NCBI RefSeq assembly: GCF_019192735.1 | Contig: NZ_JAHTKP010000059.1 | Coordinates: 1 to 48,851 of the forward strand | Length of the DNA: 48,851 nucleotides | Direction: 5' to 3' | DNA from: Kitasatospora aureofaciens | Lineage (GTDB): Bacteria > Actinomycetota > Actinomycetes > Streptomycetales > Streptomycetaceae | Part shown: positions 7,538 to 15,240 of the stretch, piece by piece | How positions within the stretch are numbered: the stretch's first letter is position 1 | Layout: every line of letters starts with the position of its first letter | Position numbers and translations under genes: made by a program | Notes under the pieces: generated by a model | Databases searched by the model: none | What the model was told of the DNA's origin: nothing | What the model saw: only the letters and a program-made list of their open reading frames with translations

Positions 7538-8704
7538 ATGAGCGCGACGTTCGGTTCCTACCAGGACGAGATCTACTTCGACGGACTGCGGGGCATCGTG
7601 CCGCGGTTCCCGATCGGCTACGACGAACTGGAGGCCAAGGCCCAGGCGGCGCTGCCGGCCTCGGTGCGGTCCTATGTCGCCGGTGGCGCGGGGGACGAGC
7701 GCACCCAGCGGGCCAACGTAAGCGCGTTCGAGCGGTGGGGGCTGTATCCGAGGATGTTCGTCGGGGCCGCGCAGCGTGACCTCTCGGTCGAGCTGTTCGG
7801 GATGCGGCTGGCCTCGCCGCTGTTCATGGCGCCGATCGGCGTCATCGGCCTGTGCTCCCAGGACGGGCACGGGGATCTGGCCACGGCGCGGGCCGCCGCC
7901 CGCACCGGGGTGCCGATGATCGCCTCCACGCTCACGGTCGACCCGATGGAGGACGTCGCCGCCGAACTCGGTGACACCGCGGGCTTCTTCCAGCTCTACA
8001 CCCCCACCGACCGGGCCCTGGCCGAGAGCCTGGTGCACCGCGCCGAGGCGGCCGGGTTCAAGGGCATCGTCGTCACCCTGGACACCTGGGTGACCGGCTG
8101 GCGGCCCCGTGACCTGAGTACCGGCAACTTCCCGCAGCTGCGCGGCCACTGCCTGGCCAACTACACCTCCGACCCGGTGTTCCGCTCCCAGCTGGACCCG
8201 GCGGCGCTGAACGACCCGCGCGCCGCCGCCGGGCACTGGGCGAGGATCTTCGGCAACCCGCTCACCTGGGACGACCTGCCCTGGCTGCGCTCGCTCACCA
8301 GCCTGCCACTGATCGTGAAGGGCATCTGCCACTCCGAGGACGTCCGCCGCGCGAAGGATGGCGGCGTGGACGCGATCTACTGCTCCAACCACGGCGGTCG
8401 CCAGGCCAACGGCGGGCTGCCGGCGCTGGACGCGCTGCCCGGCGTGGTGGAGGCCGCCGACGGGCTGCCCGTCCTGTTCGACTCCGGCATCCGCAGCGGC
8501 GCGGACGTGATCAAGGCCCTCGCCCTGGGCGCCACCGCCGTCGGCATCGGCCGCCCCTACGCCTACGGCCTGGCCCTGGGCGGCACCGACGGCATCGTCC
8601 ACGTCCTCCGCTCGCTCCTGGCGGAAGCCGACCTGATCATGGCTGTGGACGGCTACCCCACGCTCGCGCACCTGACGCCCGACGCTCTCCGCAGCCTCGC
8701 CTGA
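7538..8704 (+). CDS. FMN-dependent alpha-hydroxy-acid oxidase (lactate 2-monooxygenase-like)
   Basis: A 388-residue TIM-barrel flavoenzyme that oxidises 2-hydroxy acids such as lactate. Seen are the FMN-binding segments MAPIGVIGL and PLIVKGI, the active-site YCSNHGGRQ with H285, and the C-terminal phosphate-binding LFDSGIRSGADVIKALALGA. The N-terminus (GSYQDEIYFDGLRG) matches the lactate 2-monooxygenase branch, which releases acetate, CO2 and water rather than pyruvate. The start has AAAGGA upstream. The divergent Lrp protein at 6381-7424 is the likely regulator and may sense a hydroxy or amino acid. Confidence 0.88.
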   Translation: MSATFGSYQDEIYFDGLRGIVPRFPIGYDELEAKAQAALPASVRSYVAGGAGDERTQRANVSAFERWGLYPRMFVGAAQRDLSVELFGMRLASPLFMAPIGVIGLCSQDGHGDLATARAAARTGVPMIASTLTVDPMEDVAAELGDTAGFFQLYTPTDRALAESLVHRAEAAGFKGIVVTLDTWVTGWRPRDLSTGNFPQLRGHCLANYTSDPVFRSQLDPAALNDPRAAAGHWARIFGNPLTWDDLPWLRSLTSLPLIVKGICHSEDVRRAKDGGVDAIYCSNHGGRQANGGLPALDALPGVVEAADGLPVLFDSGIRSGADVIKALALGATAVGIGRPYAYGLALGGTDGIVHVLRSLLAEADLIMAVDGYPTLAHLTPDALRSLA

Positions 8705-8813
8705 CACCACACGACGCAGCCAGCCCCCTCACGCCCAGCCCTCCCACGCGGCTGCCGACCCGAACAATCCACCCGATCCCGAACAATTCCACCCGATCGA
8801 AAGGCGCCACCCA

Positions 8814-8960
8814 TGGAAGGCCGGGGTCGAGGTGTTCGTGCGCAACTACGACGGCCTGATCCACGGCTTCCTGAACATGTTCCCCGTCTCGCCCACCGCC
8901 GACGCCGCCCTCGGCGAGCTGTACACCCAGCTCAAGCACCGGCTCAACGCCACGACCTGA
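8814..8960 (+). pseudogene. C-terminal remnant of an HSL-type esterase
   Basis: The frame from 8814 reads WKAGVEVFVRNYDGLIHGF and continues NMFPVSPTADAALGELY to a stop, 48 codons. This is the tail of an alpha/beta hydrolase of the HSL family, including the catalytic His in LIHGF. The oxyanion and nucleophile motifs are missing. An ATG at 8813 opens a different frame and is not meaningful. It is not a copy of the esterase gene at 5283; the sequence differs (DLVHAFTG there). Confidence 0.7.
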
Positions 8961-9084
8961 GGGGTGGGACCTCGCCGACCCTGTGCGACCACGTCCACCC
9001 ACTGCGGCGTCCTACGATCGAAGGAGGGGCCGCGCCGGCGGCGACCCGCCGGGCGGCCCGGGCACCGCGAGAGCGGACGGAGCG

Positions 9085-9885
9085 ATGGTCCTGTTCGTCG
9101 GCACGTCGGGCTGGCAGTACGACGACTGGCGCGGCGTCCTCTATGAACCGGGGACGCCGCGCCATGAGTGGCTTGCGCGGTATGCCGACCGCTTCAGCAC
9201 CGTGGAGAACAACAACGCGTTCTACCGCCTGCCGTCGTCCGACGCCTTCGCGGGCTGGCGCGACCGCACGCCGCCCGGCTTCCTGATGGCGGTCAAGGCG
9301 AGCCGCTACCTCACCCACATCAAGCGGCTGCACGATCCGGAGGAGCCGGTGCGGCGGCTCTGCACCGCCGCGGCGGGCCTGGGGGACCGCCTCGGCCCGG
9401 TGCTGCTCCAACTGCCGCCCACCCTGCGGGCCGACCTTGGGCTGCTCGACGCCTGCCTGGGCTGCTTCCCGCCCGGCGTCCGGGTGGCTGTCGAGCCGCG
9501 GCACGACTCCTGGTGGACCTCGCAGGTCCGCGCAGTGCTGGCCCGGCACAATGCGGCGCTGTGCTGGGCCGACCGTCGGTCCCGCCCGGTCACCCCGCTG
9601 TGGCGTACCGCCGACTGGGGCTACCTGCGCTTCCACGCCGGTCTGGCGCACCCGTTCCCCCGGTACGGTAAGCAAGCGCTCGGACACTGGGCGGCGCGGC
9701 TCTCCGAGACCTGGCCCGACACCGCCGATGTCCACGTCTACTTCAACAACGACCTCGGCGGCGCCGCCGTCCTCGACGCCATCGCCTTCGGCGCGGTCGC
9801 CGCACGCGCCGGCCGCAGCGTCGCCCATCCCCAGGCCGTTCCCGAAGCCACAGCCGCCCCCGCTACCCCGGTGAGGTACCCGTGA
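9085..9885 (+). CDS. DUF72 domain protein
   Basis: A 266-residue protein of the DUF72 (YecE-like) family, a TIM-barrel fold of unproven biochemical function. The family start is clear (LFVGTSGWQYDDWRGVLY, then FSTVENNNAFYRLP), as is RYLTHIKRL and the late DVHVYFNNDLGG. The ATG at 9085 follows GGACGGAG; upstream in-frame codons lack homology. Its stop overlaps the GTG of the acylphosphatase gene, so the two are co-translated. Its role is unknown. Confidence 0.88.
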   Translation: MVLFVGTSGWQYDDWRGVLYEPGTPRHEWLARYADRFSTVENNNAFYRLPSSDAFAGWRDRTPPGFLMAVKASRYLTHIKRLHDPEEPVRRLCTAAAGLGDRLGPVLLQLPPTLRADLGLLDACLGCFPPGVRVAVEPRHDSWWTSQVRAVLARHNAALCWADRRSRPVTPLWRTADWGYLRFHAGLAHPFPRYGKQALGHWAARLSETWPDTADVHVYFNNDLGGAAVLDAIAFGAVAARAGRSVAHPQAVPEATAAPATPVRYP

Positions 9886-10160
9886 TCCGCAACCGAGTGA
9901 TCGTCTCCGGCCTGGTGCAGGGGGTGTTCTTCCGCGACAGCTGCCGCCTGGTCGCCGAGCAGCACGGCGTGAACGGCTGGGTGCGCAACCTGCCCGACGG
10001 CACCGTGGAGGCCGTCTTCGAGGGGGCGCCCGCCGCCGTCGCCCAGCTGCTCCGCTGGAGCCACCACGGTCCGGGGTCCGCGGTCGTGGAGCACGTCAGC
10101 CGGCACGAGGAGACGCCCGAGGGGCTGACCGGCTTCGAGGTCCGGCCGACCCCGCGCTGA
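9882..10160 (+). CDS. acyP: Acylphosphatase
   Basis: A 92-residue protein, normal length for acylphosphatase, which hydrolyses carboxyl-phosphate bonds such as in acetyl phosphate or 1,3-bisphosphoglycerate. The signature VSGLVQGVFFRDSC contains the catalytic Arg, and GVNGWVRNLPDGTVEAVFEG contains the catalytic Asn. The GTG start overlaps the previous stop (GTGA), so it is coupled to the DUF72 gene. Confidence 0.93.
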   Translation: MIRNRVIVSGLVQGVFFRDSCRLVAEQHGVNGWVRNLPDGTVEAVFEGAPAAVAQLLRWSHHGPGSAVVEHVSRHEETPEGLTGFEVRPTPR

Positions 10161-10190
10161 CGGTGCCGAGAGCGCGGCGCTCTGGCGAGG

Positions 10191-10823
10191 ATGCTCGGAG
10201 CAGGACCTGTTCGGGCAGGGCTCGACGGCTGTGCGGACGAACTGGACGTGGCCGGCCACGAGATGGCCCACGGCGTCACCTTCGCGACGGCCGGACTGAA
10301 GTATGCGGGCGAGTCCGGCGGCCTCAACGAGGCCACCAGCGACATCTTCGGCACCGGTGTCGCGTTCTACGCCAACAACGCCAACGACGTGCCCAGCTAT
10401 CTGATGGGCAAGCGCCTCGACCTGAACGGCAACGGCACCCCGCTGCGCTACCTGGACCGGCCTTCGAGGGACGGGCACTCGCGGGACTACTGGTACGACG
10501 GGATCGCCGGTATCGACGTCCACTACTCCTCCGGCCCCGCCAACCACTTCTTCTATCTGCTCGCCGAGGGCAGCGGGCCCAAGACGATCAACGGCATCGC
10601 GTACAACAGTCCCACCGTGGACGGCAGGGCCGTGCCGGGCATCGGCCGCGTGAACGCCGAGCGGATCTGGTACCGGGCGCTCACCACCTACATGACCACC
10701 ACCACCGACTACTCCGGCGTCCGCGCGGCCACCCTCCAGGCGGCCGCCGACCTCTTCGGCCGCAACAGCAGCACGGTCGCCACCGTCGCCGCCACCTGGT
10801 CCGCCGTGAACGTCACCGGCTGA
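10191..10823 (+). pseudogene. M4 (thermolysin-like) metallopeptidase, 5'-truncated
   Basis: Homology begins at about 10242 with LDVAGHEMAHGVTF, the HExxH zinc motif, and continues through GGLNEATSDIFG (third zinc ligand Glu) and the C-terminal alpha-helical domain to a natural end. The signal peptide, FTP/PepSY propeptide and N-terminal catalytic subdomain are missing, so about half of a usual precursor is gone. The leading codons (MLGAGPVRAGLDG) are not M4 sequence. Without signal and propeptide it is very unlikely to make active secreted protease. Confidence 0.75.
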
Positions 10824-10828
10824 CGCCG

Positions 10829-10857
10829 GCCGCCGGGCGCACTCCGCGCCCGGCGGC
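10829..10857. terminator. 12-bp hairpin between convergent genes
   Basis: GCCGCCGGGCGC pairs perfectly with GCGCCCGGCGGC around the loop ACTCC. It lies just after the M4 remnant stop and just before the end of the LuxR-type gene on the other strand. It should work in both directions. Confidence 0.75.
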
Positions 10858-10870
10858 ACCCAGGAATGGC

Positions 10871-11824
10871 TCAGAGGAGCTCCGCCCGGGCGGCCTGGAT
10901 GCCGGCCTGGAATCTGGTCCTGGCGCCGAAGCGGTCCATCAGTTCCCGGACCCAGCGCTGGACGGTCCGGGTGGACACGCCCAGCTGGCGGCCGATGGAC
11001 TCGTCGGTGAGTCCGGCCGCGAGCAGGGTGAGCAGCTGGCGGTGCCGGTCCTCGGGGGTCTCCTCGGGGTCGGCGGGCAGCCGCATCGCGTGTGACCAGT
11101 AGAGCTCGAACAGGCCGGCCAGCGCGTCCAGGAGGGTGGAGGGGCGGATCAGCAGGACGCTCTGCAGCTCGGTGCCGGCGCTGACCGGGAGCAGTGCCCA
11201 GCGGTCGTCCAACAGGGCCAGCTTCAGGGGGAGTTCGGTGTGCACCCGGGCCTGTTCGCCCGCCGCCGTGAAGGTGCGGATCTCGGCGAGCCGCTCGGGG
11301 TCGCGCAGCACCCGGCTGTGGTACACCACCCGGGTCGTCACCCCCCGTCCCAGCAGGGCGAGTTCGGTCTGCGGATCGGCCCGTCGGATGTAGGGGGGTT
11401 TGTCCAGGACCCGCAGCCGCTCGCGCACCCCCAGCTGCAGGGTGCGCCAGAGTTCGGCGATGGACCCGCGGCCGCTGATCACCTCGACCGGGTCGCCCGC
11501 TTCGGTGCCGGGTCTGCCCTGGCGGTAGGTGCGCATGAGTTCGCCGATCCGGCCTCTGACCCGCCGCAGTTCGACCTCGCGCCGCAGCAGCAGTTCTTCG
11601 AGGGCGACGTCCGGCGGGACGGCCGCCCAGGTGCCGGTGACGGAGCTTTCGACCAGCCCCTGATCGGCCAGCGAGGTCAGCGCGGCGGTGACGCTGGCCA
11701 CCCGGAGGTTCAGCCGGGTGGCAAGCCACTGGGGGTCGGCTGCCGGAATGCCGAGGAGCCGGAGGTAGAGCTCCTCCTCGACCGCACCGAGGCCGAGTCC
11801 GGCGAACCTGCCCGCACCCGGCAC
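10871..11824 (-). CDS. TrmB/LuxR-type transcriptional regulator
   Basis: A 317-residue regulator. The N-terminal part (about 10-70, EEELYLRLLGIPAADPQWLATRLNL) is a TrmB-like winged helix. A central coiled segment and a phospholipase-D-like effector region (RGVTTRVVYHSRVLRDPERL) follow. The C-terminus has a LuxR-type HTH (LLAAGLTDESIGRQLGVSTRTVQRWVRELM). I chose the GTG at 11824 because GAGGA lies just upstream and homology starts there. Proteins of this layout are frequent in Streptomyces and often regulate secreted or secondary-metabolism functions. It is divergent from the secreted peptidase gene at 12019, a possible target. Confidence 0.83.
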   Translation of the reverse strand: MPGAGRFAGLGLGAVEEELYLRLLGIPAADPQWLATRLNLRVASVTAALTSLADQGLVESSVTGTWAAVPPDVALEELLLRREVELRRVRGRIGELMRTYRQGRPGTEAGDPVEVISGRGSIAELWRTLQLGVRERLRVLDKPPYIRRADPQTELALLGRGVTTRVVYHSRVLRDPERLAEIRTFTAAGEQARVHTELPLKLALLDDRWALLPVSAGTELQSVLLIRPSTLLDALAGLFELYWSHAMRLPADPEETPEDRHRQLLTLLAAGLTDESIGRQLGVSTRTVQRWVRELMDRFGARTRFQAGIQAARAELL

Positions 11825-12018
11825 GGCATCCTCCTCGCATCCTCCTCCACCAGCGGACGAGTCCCGACTGTGCGCCACTCGTCGCCGGAAAACAAGGGAT
11901 TGATTGAATGGCATGTTTCCGCCATGTCGGGTTCCTGTCCCATCGGCTCCCTTCCCGGCCGTCCTGACGGCCCCCAAGCTGGGCGACACCCCACAACCCC
12001 CAGCGAAGGAGCCCCCCC

Positions 12019-12744
12019 ATGGCCCTTTCCCGCACCGGCCGGCTCGTGCTCGCGGCCGTCCTGGCCCTTCCGGCCGCGGCGGTCGCCGCCCCCGCGGCCA
12101 CCGCCGCGCCCCCCGCCCAAGGCACTGTGCACGGATACGGCACTGCACACGGCTACGGTCACGGCCACCGTGACGCCCACCGCTACGACGGCGGCGTCTG
12201 GGGCGGCTACGTCGCGCAGGGCAGCGGATTCCAGAGCATCTCCGGCTCCTGGACCATGCCCACCGTGCAGTGCAACACCTCCAACGACCTCTTCGCGCCC
12301 TGGGTCGGCATCGACGGCTACGGCTCGCAGACCGTCGAGCAGACCGGCGTCCAGGTCGACTGCTCCAGCGGCTCCCCGGTCTACTCCGCCTGGTACGAGA
12401 TGTACCCGGCGCCGCCCCAGTACTTCAGCGACCCGGTGGACGCGGGCGACAGCTTCACCGCCTCGGTCGTCAACGACGGCGGCTCCGGCTACACCCTGCA
12501 GATCACCGACACCACCAAGGGCTGGACGGAGAGCACCCGCCAGCAGCTCAACGGCCAGAACGTCAGCGCCGAGGCCGTGATCGAATCCCCGACGCAGAGC
12601 TACCCGTCCTTCAGCCGCCTGGACTTCTCCGGTGTCACGGTGAACGGCCAGGTCTTCGACGCCTATGCCCCGCAGGCCATCAACAGCGGGCAATACACCG
12701 AGACCGCGCTCGGCAACGGCTCCTTCGCCATCGTCCCCGCGTAG
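12019..12744 (+). CDS. Secreted G1-family glutamic endopeptidase (eqolisin)
   Basis: A 241-residue secreted protein. The signal peptide is residues 1 to about 34 (MALSRTGRLVLAAVLALPAA ... ATAAPP). A His/Gly/Tyr-rich linker (HGYGTAHGYGHGHR) precedes the beta-sandwich domain. The domain has the G1 motifs WTMPTVQC, FAPWVGIDGYGSQTVEQTGVQVDC (candidate catalytic Gln) and SAEAVIESP (candidate catalytic Glu). Two Cys could form a disulfide. G1 peptidases are acid-active and best known from fungi; bacterial members are common in actinobacteria. A GAAGGAG ribosome site precedes the ATG. Confidence 0.88.
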   Translation: MALSRTGRLVLAAVLALPAAAVAAPAATAAPPAQGTVHGYGTAHGYGHGHRDAHRYDGGVWGGYVAQGSGFQSISGSWTMPTVQCNTSNDLFAPWVGIDGYGSQTVEQTGVQVDCSSGSPVYSAWYEMYPAPPQYFSDPVDAGDSFTASVVNDGGSGYTLQITDTTKGWTESTRQQLNGQNVSAEAVIESPTQSYPSFSRLDFSGVTVNGQVFDAYAPQAINSGQYTETALGNGSFAIVPA

Positions 12745-12756
12745 GACCGGCCCGCC

Positions 12757-12792
12757 GCCCCGGCCCGTGCCCGCACTCGGGCGGGCCGGGGC
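12757..12792. terminator. 11-bp hairpin between convergent genes
   Basis: GCCCCGGCCCG (12757-12767) pairs perfectly with CGGGCCGGGGC (12782-12792). It sits in the 55 bases between the G1 peptidase stop and the AraC-type gene stop, and fits a bidirectional terminator. Confidence 0.75.
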
Positions 12793-12799
12793 GCACCGG

Positions 12800-13729
12800 T
12801 CAGACGCGTTCCTGGGCGCGGGCGGCGCGCCAACTGCCCCAGGCGGACTCGGAGGAGGCGGTCGTCCGTCGGGCGTTCGGCATCAGGTAGACGTCCACCG
12901 CGACCTGGCGCTCGGGGTGTACGGAGGGGAAGGACGAGAACTCCAGGTAGTACGGCAGCGGCGGGCGCTCGGTGCGCTCCATGCCCTTGGCGGCCGCGCT
13001 GACCGCCAGGTGCATGTAGGTGAACGGGATCAGCTCCGGCGGGCCGACGTGGCGCATCGCGAGCCCGGTGGACGCCGGGACCAGCTGCACACCCATGCCG
13101 TCGCGCCCCTGCGCGTCGAAGCGGTCCGGCACCGGCACGCAGATGTCGTGCCGGGTCCGGGCGCCGATGAAGAAGTCGGGGTCGTCGTAGGAGACGCCGA
13201 GCGCCTTGGAGCGGGCCGGGCAGTGGCCGTGCGTGGTGAGCCAGCCGCGCAGGCGCTCCCACGCGGTGTCGGCGCTGTCGATCGGGCCGAGGTGCGAGCA
13301 GAACGCGACCCGCCGCTGCGGGATCGCGGCCGGGCGCACGTCGGTGCCGGCCGGGCCGACCGTGGGCCAGTCGGTGTTCTGCGGGTTGGTCCGCAGGTCG
13401 GTGGGACAGACGCCGTACGCGGAACGGAAGGCGCGGGTGAACGCCGCGTGCGAGTTGTAGCCGGCGCTCACCGCGATGTCGATGATGGTGCGGTCGCCGT
13501 ACACCAGCCGGTAGGCGGCCAGGGACAGTCTGAGCCTGCGCACGTAGCGGTGGATCGGCTCGCCGACGTGGTGGCGGAACACCCGCCGCAGGTAGTCGGG
13601 CGACGTGTTGGTCGCCATGGCGAGCTCCTCCAGGGAGACGGCGGCCTCGCCGTCCCTGACCTGGGCGACGATGCGCGGGATGGCGCGCCGCAGGCGCTCG
13701 TCGTGGCTGCTGAGCGTGTCGATCTTCAT
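12800..13729 (-). CDS. AraC-family regulator with C-terminal GyrI-like domain
   Basis: A 309-residue regulator. Residues about 8-110 hold two AraC helix-turn-helix motifs (SLEELAMATNTSPDYLRRVF and IIDIAVSAGYNSHAAFTRAF). Residues about 140-300 form a GyrI-like effector domain (GVSYDDPDFF ... RHDICVPVPD). This Rob/SoxS-like HTH plus GyrI layout binds bulky or hydrophobic small molecules and activates export or detoxification genes. It is one of three GyrI-domain proteins in the window and lies 1.5 kb before the biosynthetic cluster. Its own promoter is in the 13730-14181 gap. Confidence 0.88.
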   Translation of the reverse strand: MKIDTLSSHDERLRRAIPRIVAQVRDGEAAVSLEELAMATNTSPDYLRRVFRHHVGEPIHRYVRRLRLSLAAYRLVYGDRTIIDIAVSAGYNSHAAFTRAFRSAYGVCPTDLRTNPQNTDWPTVGPAGTDVRPAAIPQRRVAFCSHLGPIDSADTAWERLRGWLTTHGHCPARSKALGVSYDDPDFFIGARTRHDICVPVPDRFDAQGRDGMGVQLVPASTGLAMRHVGPPELIPFTYMHLAVSAAAKGMERTERPPLPYYLEFSSFPSVHPERQVAVDVYLMPNARRTTASSESAWGSWRAARAQERV

Positions 13730-14181
13730 GGAAGCTGAAGTCCCCCTCCGGTTCTCGGGTGCGTCGAGCGGCCCGGCCGCCGGAATGCGTCGTCCGACAC
13801 GCTGAACCGCCCTGCTCTGATGACGGATCGATCGATGGCACGTCAGTTGCTAACCTGCGCGGTCACCCCCATGCGCGCCAGGGCCGGACGTCCCGGTTCT
13901 CGATGCCAAGGGCGGACGGTTGCGCCCCGACAGCCCGGCCCCGTGAGAACAGGCGGGGACGGGTCCCCGGACCGGGCACATGCCCGGCGGGGACCTTAGA
14001 TGCTATGAGGGGCGTCCGGACCTGTCCAGCGGGCCGGGGGCGGCCGGGGCCGGGTGGCGCGCCACGGCGGGCGATCCGGCGCGCACCGGCGCCACCAGCG
14101 TTGCATGACGCTCCGTCAGGCGCCGACGGGTGCACGAGCGCGCACCCGTACCCGGCCGCCCCGTACCCGAACCCGACTGCT
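13730..14181. other. Intergenic stretch without a gene
   Basis: This 452-base gap lies between the start of the AraC-GyrI gene and the end of the GyrI-like gene, both on the minus strand. The part next to 13729 should hold the AraC gene promoter and ribosome site. I see no frame with family homology on either strand and no strong hairpin. Confidence 0.6.
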
Positions 14182-14838
14182 TCAGGACACCGGCTGGCGC
14201 AGGATGGTGCGACGGCGTTCCGGGGCGGTCCTGGTCGGGTCCGACAGGTAGATCTCGTGGTGCCGGCCCGCCTCCTTGAGGCCCTCGGCTTCCAGGTAGT
14301 CGTGCAGCAGCTTCACCGAGCGCGGCTCGGTCTCGTACGGGCCCTTGTGCAGCACCTGGACACACGGGCCCTCGGTGAAGACCTCCCGGCGGATCCGCCC
14401 GGCCTCCTCCGCGCCCGCCTTGGCCGCGGCCTTGGCGAGGGCGGCGGCCAACTGGGCGTCGGTGTACGGGACGGGCTGGCGGATCAGCAGGGTCCACTCC
14501 CAGCCGGCCCGGTCGCCCGGGCCGTAGGTGTCCAGCGCGGCGGCGTCGAAGTCCGGGTCGGTGCTGTGCCAGAGCCCCTCCAGCGGCATGACCGCGTAGT
14601 CCAGGCCGGTGTCGGCGCGGACGGCGAACTTGAGGGCGTACGAGGCGGCGTACAGCGCCGCGATGGCGGAGCCGAACTCGGGGCTCTGGCCCGGGTCGCC
14701 GGAGCCGTCGACGGCGAGGAAGGCGAACTCGGGCACGTCGAGGGTGTGCGGCACGGCCTTCGCGCCGTACAGCGCTCCGCCGAGCTTCCGATGGTCGGTC
14801 TTCCCTTGTGCGGGGCCGGACTTGGGGGTGGTGCTCAC
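14182..14838 (-). CDS. GyrI-like protein, cyclopropanoid-hydrolase (lin2189/SAV_2435) type
   Basis: A 218-residue stand-alone GyrI-like protein. Key segments are KLGGALYGAK, VPEFAFLAVDGSGDPG, IAALYAASYALKF, PLEGLWHS, WTLLIRQP and LHKGPYETEPRSV. This matches the lin2189/SAV_2435 branch, in which members hydrolyse the cyclopropane of CC-1065/yatakemycin-type drugs and so protect the cell. The GTG start at 14838 has AGAGGAG upstream. It is divergent from the first gene of the biosynthetic cluster, with a 402-base shared control region. I infer a self-resistance role, but similar genes occur outside such clusters. A small-molecule-binding transcription partner is the alternative. Confidence 0.85.
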   Translation of the reverse strand: MSTTPKSGPAQGKTDHRKLGGALYGAKAVPHTLDVPEFAFLAVDGSGDPGQSPEFGSAIAALYAASYALKFAVRADTGLDYAVMPLEGLWHSTDPDFDAAALDTYGPGDRAGWEWTLLIRQPVPYTDAQLAAALAKAAAKAGAEEAGRIRREVFTEGPCVQVLHKGPYETEPRSVKLLHDYLEAEGLKEAGRHHEIYLSDPTRTAPERRRTILRQPVS

Positions 14839-14852
14839 GGTGGGTGACTCCT

Positions 14853-14956
14853 CTGTGGTGCTGCGGATCTGCGGTGCTGTGGGTCTGCGGTGCTGTGGGT
14901 CTGTGGTGCTGTGGTGCTGTGGATCTGTCCTGCTGTGGGTCTGTGCTCGTGCGGGT
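14853..14956. repeat. 16-bp tandem repeat array, about six units
   Basis: The consensus is CTGCGGTGCTGTGGGT. Units start at 14853, 14869, 14885, 14901 (with an 8-base internal duplication), 14925 and 14941; the second and third are identical. It begins 14 bases upstream of the GyrI-like start, so it lies in that gene's leader or promoter. The length is not a codon multiple. Confidence 0.85.
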
Positions 14957-15109
14957 CGAGACGCCCGGCGGAGGTCGCGGTCGGCGGCCCCCGACGGGCG
15001 AACGAGGCGGCGCGGCGGCGGTCACGGCGCCCGCAGGCGCGGACGTCGGCCGCCCGACCGGGCCGCAAAAGGGGGTCCGGGGCCGCTTTCTCCACCGTTC
15101 CGGTCAAGT

Positions 15110-15151
15110 GATCGGGGGGCAACCGATCGAAGGTTTGACCGATGCGGTCAA
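15110..15151. promoter_or_regulatory. Two inverted repeats before the first cluster gene
   Basis: GATCGG (15110-15115) and CCGATC (15123-15128) form one inverted repeat. TTGACCG-ATG-CGGTCAA (15135-15151) is a perfect 17-bp one. TTGACC would also fit a -35 hexamer. They lie about 90-130 bases before the GTG at 15241 and are good operator candidates for cluster control. Confidence 0.5.
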
Positions 15152-15240
15152 CAACGCTCGACCCGCTTCTCACTCGGTCGTTCGGCTGCCGACACTGACG
15201 CTCACGGTTCCCCCATTCGGATGACGAGAGGGATTGCATC

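Larger units (their letters stand above)
14839..15240. other. Divergent control region of the cluster
   Basis: This 402-base gap separates the GyrI-like gene (minus) from the first cluster gene (plus). It holds a six-unit 16-bp repeat array next to the GyrI-like gene and two inverted repeats closer to the TrpB-like gene. The cluster gene has the ribosome site AGAGGGA at about 15227. No coding frame with homology is visible. Confidence 0.7.

Noticed and set aside
8813..9286. A frame starting at the ATG 8813
   Set aside because: The homologous frame starts one base later (8814) and is an esterase tail; the ATG frame crosses into the DUF72 gene without homology.
10191..10241. Genuine start of a short M4-like protein at ATG 10191
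   Set aside because: The first 17 codons have no M4 similarity and no signal peptide; the remnant reading is better supported.
14853..14956. CRISPR array
   Set aside because: Units are 16 bp and directly adjacent without spacers, so this is a tandem repeat.
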